DNA from: Saccoglossus kowalevskii
Taxonomy: Eukaryota > Hemichordata > Enteropneusta > Harrimaniidae
NCBI RefSeq assembly: GCF_000003605.2
Contig: NW_003145789.1
Location: forward strand, 1 to 10,398
Direction: 5' to 3'
Length of the DNA: 10,398 nt
The notes under the pieces are model-generated. The model was not told the origin of the DNA. It saw nothing but the letters and a program-made list of their open reading frames with translations, and ran no database searches. The translations under genes were made by a program, and so were the position numbers. Shown here one piece after another: positions 1 to 7,800 of the stretch. Every line of letters starts with the position of its first letter. Position 1 is the stretch's first letter.

Positions 1-405
1 TGATTCCTTTCCTGGCTAAATTGCTGTGGATAATTGAAACGCACACACATAGAGAATGTAATCTCTTCATTTGACATTCAACCCTTTCCCCTCCCCCCAA
101 TGAAACGTACATATTTACTCTATTAGTACGATAGTACATATGCTTACATAAATTGAATGTATTTCTATGGACAATATGTAATATTTTAATGATTCTGTGT
201 ACAACAAATGCAAAGAAGATTAAGTTTGTAATTCAGAATAAAAAACATATTAAATTTTTTTTGTTACTTAGTGAACTGAAGATTCTTGTTAAACATCACT
301 ATTTGAACACCTCTATGGTTAGCCAAAATAAATAGAGAAAACGACGTCTATAAGTGATGTTATAAATACGTCATACATTTCTTGTTATTATCTTATATGT
401 TGTAG
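1..405 (+). other. MED28: MED28 intron (3' part) before the last exon
   Basis: Noncoding, AT-rich sequence ending in the acceptor ttgtag at 400-405. The donor and earlier MED28 exons lie outside the window. It has a C-rich stretch at about 81-101 but no repeat or gene that I recognise. A 60-codon open frame at 153-335 has low-complexity content (many K, I, N and L) and no family resemblance, so I treat it as chance. Confidence 0.75.
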
Positions 406-756
406 GATGTAGATGACTTGAAAACTGAGTTGCAGCGAAAAGATGCACTCGTACAAAAACTCCAAGCAAAGGTACAGCTTTGGCAAGAAAACTTAGCCAG
501 TCTGCAAAGTGGACAAAATCAGATGATGGGAAGAATAAAACAAGAACCAACGGTTGGGACAGCTGCATTAGCAGTAATGGGACAGCAACGTCATATGCCA
601 GCACAGCCACCTGTCCTGCCACCATTACAACAACACCATCCCACAGCTGGGAATCCCACAGGACATCCGAACACACCAACAGGGCACCCTAGCGGACAGT
701 ATATGGGACCCTTAGCACATTTAGAACAAGCAGCATCACAGTTTGGGATGCGATAG
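406..756 (+). CDS. MED28: Mediator complex subunit 28, last coding exon (C-terminal 116 residues)
   Basis: MED28 is a small coiled-coil subunit of the Mediator head module, which links transcription factors to RNA polymerase II in the nucleus. The exon follows acceptor ttgtag and opens with GAT GTA GAT GAC, reading DVDDLKTELQRKDALVQKLQ. This closely matches human MED28 around DVSELRNELQRKDALVQK. The first 30 or so residues form the end of the coiled coil. Near the C-terminus GPLAHLEQAASQF matches human GSLAYLEQASA, and the stop is TAG at 754-756. Between them lies a tail rich in Q, P, H and G, including a repeated PTGHP, so this part is 116 residues against about 65 in human. The tail also holds IKQEP, a match to the sumoylation consensus. 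Identity is from the two conserved blocks. The function of the insertion is unknown. Confidence 0.93.
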   Translation, partial: DVDDLKTELQRKDALVQKLQAKVQLWQENLASLQSGQNQMMGRIKQEPTVGTAALAVMGQQRHMPAQPPVLPPLQQHHPTAGNPTGHPNTPTGHPSGQYMGPLAHLEQAASQFGMR

Positions 757-1127
757 TATTAATGCAACAACACATTCCACATGATTTCTGAACACGATGT
801 GCCATTGTCCAATTTCACTGCCCATCAGATCTGATCTTTGCTGAACAGTGTACCAGGCTTGTATGTGTAAATTTACCTGTTTACAGCTTATAAATGGTGC
901 TTGGTTTCCGTAGTAACATATTTAGCATTGACAGTTTTCATATATAAGGAAAGCAGTAAATTTGTAATGTTCAATGTATAACTTTTGATCAACAGTGAAC
1001 ATCCGTATGCCGTGTATTACAAAAATTGTTATTTTTCAGACGGTTTTCATAGAACACAAGGTATTATTGCATTAACTTATTTTTTAAATAATCCAGACAA
1101 CATAAGTACCCTGTCATTCATGTAAAC

Positions 1128-1133
1128 ATTAAA
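1128..1133 (+). promoter_or_regulatory. MED28: Candidate MED28 polyadenylation signal (ATTAAA)
   Basis: ATTAAA is the commonest natural variant of the AATAAA hexamer. This copy lies about 370 nt after the MED28 stop. A second copy at 1244-1249 is equally possible. There is no transcript evidence, so the choice is weak. Confidence 0.3.
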
Positions 1134-1615
1134 TTTGTCATAGCAACCAAACCTGATGTCTTTGCAGTATTTTATATAACCAGCATTCTCTTGACAAATA
1201 TTTTTCTGTTCCCTCCTCCTTCAAAACTGTTTTATACCAGGATATTAAAATTAGGACAAATTGAGAATATTTTCATCTATGATTTCTTTATATTGTATAA
1301 ATATATATGATTACAAGAACATGATTTTCATCAGGTGTACTTCAGCCATTATGAAACTCACTTCAAAGCTGCTACTTATCATCACATAGGGTCTACAAAA
1401 TTATTTTTCTCTAAAAGAAAATGGCTGTGTTCAGATGCTACCAATCAACATTAGATTTATTTTAGTCTTTCTCTGTTTGACATTACCCTTATCATCTTAC
1501 TGACCAAAACAGATTAATAATTAAACTCAAAGACAATTCTATAATTCATCATTTTCTAAGAACAATTATTTTTTCATGGAAGGATACAAAAGCATAACAT
1601 TTTTTATAATAATCG

Positions 1616-1621
1616 TTTATT
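1616..1621 (-). promoter_or_regulatory. LAP3: Distal candidate LAP3 polyadenylation signal (AATAAA)
   Basis: A second canonical AATAAA on the - strand, about 170 nt after the LAP3 stop. It would be a distal alternative to the signal at 1741-1746. Confidence 0.3.
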
Positions 1622-1740
1622 TTGTAAACCTTACTGTATTACACACTCACAAATGAACAATTCTGATTTCTAAAAGATATTAACTTTTTACACAGCAAAG
1701 TAAAACACCATGATCAAATTCACTATGAACACTTAAATAG

Positions 1741-1746
1741 TTTATT
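1741..1746 (-). promoter_or_regulatory. LAP3: LAP3 polyadenylation signal (AATAAA)
   Basis: A canonical AATAAA (tttatt on the + strand) lies 44 nt after the LAP3 TGA stop. Downstream on the - strand, at about 1685-1725, the sequence is T- and GT-rich, as expected of a downstream element for cleavage. This would give a very short 3' UTR. Confidence 0.55.
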
Positions 1747-1790
1747 CGTGTACCACTGCTTGCTGAATGTTTTTATGAATGTCTATACTT

Positions 1791-1852
1791 TCACACTGTA
1801 GTCTTCTTCGACAAATTAGAAACATATTCCACAAGTGTTCTAGTAGGTCTGC
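1791..1852 (-). CDS. LAP3: LAP3 terminal coding exon
   Basis: After the acceptor ttattgtag the exon starts GC AGA CCT and completes the Gly codon begun at the end of the previous exon. It reads (G)[19 protein letters not shown] and stops at TGA (1793-1791). RPTRTL matches the RPTRTLIEFL ending of animal LAP3, which fixes this as the true last exon. It lies 3.15 kb from the previous exon because the 42-bp minisatellite fills the intron between them. Confidence 0.93.
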
Positions 1853-4800
1853 CTACAATAAAGTGAAACAACTTCATTAGAAAATTGAATTGGGAGGAAA
1901 AACATAAATTTTGTTTTATAGTGGCTGTTGAATATCATGAAACATTGAATGACCTTATCTATATATCTGTGCCAGGCAGCCAAACTAGAGTTTGACCAGT
2001 GATGCCAATGTTTTTGATACAGGTTTGTAAACCCCAAAACCAATCCCTTCTAGTGTGCCACACCATCAGAGATCATCCTGACCAAACCCTTCTAATGTGT
2101 CACACCATCAGAGCCCATCCCCTTCTAATGTGTCACACCATCAGATCCATCTTGACTAAACCCTTCTAATGTGTCACACCATCAGAGATCATCCAGACCA
2201 AACCTTTCTAACGTGTCATATCATCGGATCATATCCTGACCAAACCTACCTAATGTGTCACACCATCAGAGCCCATCCTGACCAAACCCTTCTAATGTGT
2301 CATATCATCGGATCATATCGTGACCAAACCTACCTAATGTGTCACACCATCAGAGCCCATCCAGACCAAACCCTTCTAATGTGTCACACCATCAGTCTGA
2401 GAGCCCATCCAGACCAAACCCTTCTAATGTGTCACACCATCAGAACCCATCCTGACCAAACCCTTCTAATGTGTCACACCATCAGAGCACATCTTGACCA
2501 AACCCTTCTAATGTGTCACACCATTAGACCACATTCTGACCAAACCCTTCTAATGTGTCACACCATCAGATCCCATCCTGACCAAACCATTCTAATGTGT
2601 CACACCATCAGAGCCCATCCTGACCAAACCCTTCTAATGTGTCACAACATCAGAGTCTATCTTGACCAAACCCTTTTAATGTGCCACACCAAAAGAGCAC
2701 ATCCTGACCAAACCCTTCTAATGTGTCACACCATCAGAGCCCATCCTGACCAAACCCTTCTATTGTGTCACACCATCAGAGCCCATCCTGACCAAACCCT
2801 TCTAATGTGTCACACCATCAGAGCCCATCCTGACCAAACCCTTCTAATGTGTCACACCATCAGAGCCCATCCTGACCAAACCCTTCTAATGTGTCACACC
2901 ATCAGAGCCCATCCAGACCAAACCCTTCTAATGTGTCACACCATCAGAGCACATCTTGACCAAACCCTTCTAATGTGTGACACCATTAGACCACATTCTG
3001 ACCAAACCCTTCTAATGTGTCACACCATCAGAGCCCATCCTGACCAAACCCTTCTAATGTGTCACACCATCAGAGCACATTCTGACCAAACCCTTCTAAT
3101 GTGTCACATCATCAGAACCCATTTTAACCAAACCTTTCTAATGTGTCACACCATCAGAGCCCATCCAGACCAAACCCTTCTAATGTGTCACACCATCAGA
3201 GCCCATCCTGACCAAACCCTTCTAATGTGTCACACCATCAGAGCCCATCCTGACCAAACCCTTCTAATGTGTCACACCACCAGAGCCCATCCTGACCAAA
3301 CCCTTCTAATGTGTCACATCATCAGAGCCCATCCTGACCAAACCCTTCTAATGTCTCACACCATCAGTCTGAGAGCCCATCCAGACCAAACCCTTCTCAT
3401 GTGTCACATCATCAGAGCCCATCCAGACCAAACCCTTCTCATGTGTCACATCATCAGAGCCCATCCTGACCAAACCCTTCTAATGTGTCACACCATCAGA
3501 GCCCATCCAGACCAAACCCTTCTAATGTGTCACACCATCAGAGCCCATCCTGACCAAACCCTTCTAATGTGTCACACCATCAGAGCCTATCCTGACTAAA
3601 GCCTTTTAATGTGCCACACCATCAGAGCACATCCTGACCAAACTCTTCTAATGTGTCACACCATCAGAGCCCATCCTGACCAAACCCTTCTAATGTGTCA
3701 CACCATCAGAGCCCATCCTGACCAAACCCTTCTAATGTGTCACACCATCAGAGCCCATCCTGACCAAACCCTTCTAATGTGTCACAACATCAGAGCCCAT
3801 CCTGACCAAACCATTCTAATGCGTCACACCATCAGAGCCTATCCTGACCAAACCCTTTTAATGTGCCACACCATCAGAGCCCATCCTGACCAAACCTATC
3901 TAATGTGTCACACCATCAGAGCCCATCCTGACCAAACCCTTCTAATGTGTCACAACATCAGAGCCCATCCTGACCAAACCCTTCTAATGTGTCACACCAT
4001 CAGAGCCTATCCTTTCCAAACTTATCTAATGTGTCACACCATTAGAGCCCATCCTGACCAAACCCTTCTAATGTGTCACACCATCAGAGCCTATCCTAAC
4101 CAAACCCTTTTAATGTGCCACACCATCAGAGCACATCCTGACCAAACCCTTCTAATGTGTCACACCATCAGAGCCCATCCTGACCAAACCCTTCTAATGT
4201 GTCACACCATCAGAGCCCATCCTGACCAAACCCTTCTAATGTGTCACACCATCAGAGCCCATTCTGACCAAACCCTTCTAATGTGTCACACCATCAGAGC
4301 CCATCCTGACCAAACCCTTCTAATGTGTCACACCATCAGAGCCCATCCTGACCAAACCCTTCTAATGTGTCACACCATCAGAGCCCATTCTGACCAAACC
4401 CTTCTAATGTGTCACACCCTCAGAGCCCATCCTGACTAAACCCTTCTAATGTCTCACACCATCAGAGCCCATCTTGACCAAACCCTTCTAATGTGTCACA
4501 CCATCAGAGCCTATCCTGACCAAACCCTTCTAATGTGTCATACCATCAGAGTCCATCCTGACCAAACCCTTCTAATGTCTCACATCATCAGAGCCTATCT
4601 TGACCAAACCCTTCTAATGTGTCACACCATCAGAGCCTATCCTGACCAAACCCTTCTAATGTGTCATACCATCAAAGCCCATCCTTAATATGGCAAAAGA
4701 ATTACTAATAATGCTTAAGCTAATATTATTGTTTCATTAATAATTTCCATGAGAACATTTAGGAATATAATGAACATACAGTTGGAGTTAAAAGAACAAG

Positions 4801-7800
4801 GGAAATGAAATACATTGGTCAACACTTAAAAAGGATGGAGTGACATCAAATAACTCTATCCTCTCACATTATAACTTGACAGTAATATGATCATGTTCCA
4901 AAACTGAACAAATCTGCTTGCAGTACCCTGGAGTATTGAACAATAATTACAACCTACATTAATTTGCATGAAAACAGATATGTGATTGCAATAAAATTTG
5001 ACTCACCAGTCATTCCATTTCCTAAGTACGGCACCTCATCTTTATTTAACATGACACCTGCAACATCCAAATGTGCCCAATTTTGACAAGTAACAAACTC
5101 TCTCAGAAATGCTGCTGCTGTACATGCACCACCATCCCTAGAATAAAAAAAAACAGGCATATAGTGTCAAAATATTCAAAAAGTCATGAGATGAACAATA
5201 TTTGATTTCTTTGCTATTAGAATATTTGTTAAAAATTCAATCAAATGTTCAGGTGCATTTTTTGTATTTTATATTTACTATATGTTTTATTTTGTATTTT
5301 TTGCTGTTTTTCATTATGTACACTATTTTAAAACAAATTTACAAATCAACGTGGTATACATCAATTACTCATAATGGTTGATCCACCAAGTTAAACAACA
5401 CATCCCAAGATTTCAAAATATCTCATTTTAATGGTCAGAAGTTAGCCATCTTTGATCGGATGGCAGAATTATTTTATGTGTATGGGTAAGTCATCATGTA
5501 TAGTCAATGTACAAACTATGAAGTGAATTACTCAAAGCATGCATTAAAATTTGTCAATAACAAAATGGTCACCAGTTGGCCATTCTGTGTCAGACTCACA
5601 TATCCATGCTTGTGTATATGTATCAGACTAGGTGCAAGCTTTGAAGATATTCGGTCGAAGTATGTATAAGATAGCTCTTATTGCAGGCAGACATGCATAG
5701 ACTAATCCATGAGTCCTCAGACTTTGTACAGAGGCTAAAAACAAAAGAAACCCAACCTAGGATCTTGTTTCAATTGGATAAAGAATTTGCTATGCTCCAA
5801 ATAAATAAGATCAAATGAAAAATAACTCACCTTGCACTTTTGCCGATATTGTTCACATCAGCTAATTGAGAGTCTGATATTTGTTTGGTATAATGTTGTA
5901 ATAATGGCATTCTCCACAGTCTATCACCTGTGTCTATTCCCGCCTTAAAAATAAAAACATAATTACAAAAAAAAATTAAATATAGATTAAAACATGTACT
6001 ACCATTGTTTATATCCTCATTGTCTTGTCTATTAGAATTGTGGAGTATCAGTATGTAGATTCCTGCAAATATGCAAATATGCATGATTATGCAGACTATT
6101 TTGCTTTTTCCCAATAATTTGGGGGATTCTTACATGTGGTATAGCTTTGAAATTTGAAATTATTAAGCCCCCAGACTGCCTACAGATAAAACATGTAATA
6201 TTGTTTAGAGCTGCAAGTGCCAATGAAGCTGCATCTGTACCTTAGTTTGTGTCAGCTGGCTCATCACCAACTTAGCACCATGCAGCAATTACAAATACTC
6301 CCAGTTTCTGCTGAACATATATGTATACCTGCAAAAACTGGGTGTATTTGGGATATTATTTTGTAGCCACCTACTAATCTACAAGGATTGGTAACATATG
6401 AGAATAAGAAGAAATTATTGCATCGTAGGTCAAAGTATAAATGTCACGCTAAGAGCAACGTCTGAAAAGAACCAAGAAACAATGATGATAATCACCTTGT
6501 GTAGGTTCATCCACAAGTTATTGGAGTTTGTGAACACAGCAGAGACGGCAGATCCTAAAGCAACTTGTATAGCACCTAGAAGATGATACAAAATATACTA
6601 TATTAGAAGTGCACTGTGCTAAGCAGGATTACTGGTATATTCCATTTTTGTTTATGTTTGTTTGCCAGGTGACAATCTCAGACATTGAATGTCACTGCTG
6701 TCTCTTCTTACTTTTTTACGCACAAATTAAATGTGCATTTGCCACAGAAATCATATTCCATTATTGGGACTATGTGACATGAGACTACTCTTATCATAAT
6801 GGCATTATGGCAATTTAACTCCTATTCTGGCATCAACCAAATCTGAACTTAGGGCCCCCCAAATTAGCATCCCATTAGTAAATGAATCTTGGCCAGTGGA
6901 TTCAGCCCTTTGTCCCACTCACCCAGGGTAGGGGTCAAACCTTATTATAGTGTTCAACCCAAGGTAGGATTTAAATCATATATCCAATGCAATGACCACA
7001 ACACAACCAGTGACCGGCTCCTTTCAAGGATTTGCTGAAATTTGAGAAAAGACTTATATTTCATCACACAAAATGAGGATGAAGTAAAAACCTGTGATGG
7101 ACAAATCAATAAGTGTTTACCTTCTATCCATTTTTTTCCAGCCAATGTTTTAAACACATGTTCACCATTTGAATGCAACAATTTTCTTTCCAAAATATTT
7201 GCATACAATGTTGTTCCACTTCTAATTTCTCACTCTATTTTTACAAGTAAGGCAAGTTATGTCTAATTTTATTTCTAATTCTAACTGTCTGTACATCCTA
7301 ACTGTCTTGAAACATAGCCAGTGAATGGTTGAATTCACAACATCCAATCAGCAGCAGCTTTACAAAATGTCTTGTTTTTTCAAACATAGCAGCCATCCAG
7401 AAAAATTTGTAATTATACGGCTGGTAGTTAGGTTCTATATTATCATATAATTCCCTGCTTTCATGTTTAATTGCACATTTTAAACCTTTTAGCTGCTATC
7501 TATGTAATTCCTTACCTGTCAAAGTTGCAACATTTATAATTACTTCTGGTTTATGCACAGAACACCCATAATGCAATGCATCAGCCAATAGTAATCTTCC
7601 CTCAGCGTCAGTATTGTCAACCTGCAATACAGGTAAGACCCCTTAAGTTGGTCATTACTACAACTAACTTATTTCTCTGTTGTCTAAAGAGCCCTCTTAA
7701 GTTGGCTTTTAATATCATTCAACTTGCTTATCTTTGGTTACAATGGCATCTGACATTTGAAGTACTTATCTGGCTTAATTTAAAATCATTTGCATTATAT

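Larger units (their letters stand above)
757..1790. other. Convergent 3' ends of MED28 and LAP3
   Basis: About 1 kb between the MED28 stop and the LAP3 stop, which face each other. It is AT-rich and without coding potential. It must hold the MED28 3' UTR from the left and the LAP3 3' UTR from the right. I find no perfect AATAAA on the + strand. ATTAAA occurs at 1128-1133, 1244-1249 and 1520-1525. On the - strand AATAAA occurs at 1741-1746 and 1616-1621. The two 3' UTRs could overlap if distal sites are used. Confidence 0.75.
2043..4685. repeat. 42-bp minisatellite, about 63 copies, in the LAP3 last intron
   Basis: Head-to-tail copies of a 42-bp unit. Written on the + strand, a unit has the pieces ATGTGTCACACCATCAGAGC, CCATCCTGACC and AAACCCTTCTA. 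Most copies are 90% or more alike. The left edge is degenerate: at about 2114-2125 a unit lacks 9 bp, and its neighbour lacks 1 bp. Two copies carry the same 6-bp insertion (TCTGAG, at about 2394 and 3366). Because 42 is a multiple of 3, one + strand frame stays open for long stretches (14-residue unit [14 protein letters not shown]). The other five frames have a stop in nearly every unit. The open frame is broken three times by CAA to TAA. Changes fall at all codon positions and often alter the residue, so I read this as noncoding satellite DNA. Confidence 0.95.
1853..5006 (-). other. LAP3: LAP3 last intron, 3154 bp
   Basis: Bounded by donor GTGAGT at 5006-5001 and acceptor TAG at 1855-1853. 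About 84% of it is the 42-bp tandem array at 2043-4685. The flanks, 1853-2042 and 4686-5006, are unique AT-rich sequence. A 67-codon - strand frame at 1840-2043 is the terminal exon read on into the intron, not a gene. Confidence 0.9.

Noticed and set aside
153-335. 60-codon + strand frame before the MED28 exon
   Set aside because: Low-complexity K/I/L/N content in an intron. It is not in phase with a splice structure I can support.
371-679. 102-codon - strand frame opposite the MED28 exon
   Set aside because: It is antisense to a clearly conserved MED28 coding exon and shows no family resemblance.
2043-4685. CRISPR array
   Set aside because: Units are directly adjacent with no unique spacers, there are no cas genes, and the context is a eukaryotic intron.
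4869-4927. Alternative LAP3 terminal exon before the 42-bp array (acceptor ctccag, 18 codons, TAA)
   Set aside because: It is phase-compatible, but its residues ([13 protein letters not shown]) do not match the conserved LAP3 ending, no polyadenylation signal follows, and the true RPTRTL exon is present at 1852-1791. A rare isoform cannot be excluded.
6398-6586. 62-codon + strand frame
   Set aside because: It is antisense to the 80-bp LAP3 exon at 6575-6496.
6954-7266. Opposed 74-84 codon frames in a LAP3 intron
   Set aside because: They overlap each other on opposite strands, have no recognisable domain, and match chance length for AT-rich intron DNA.
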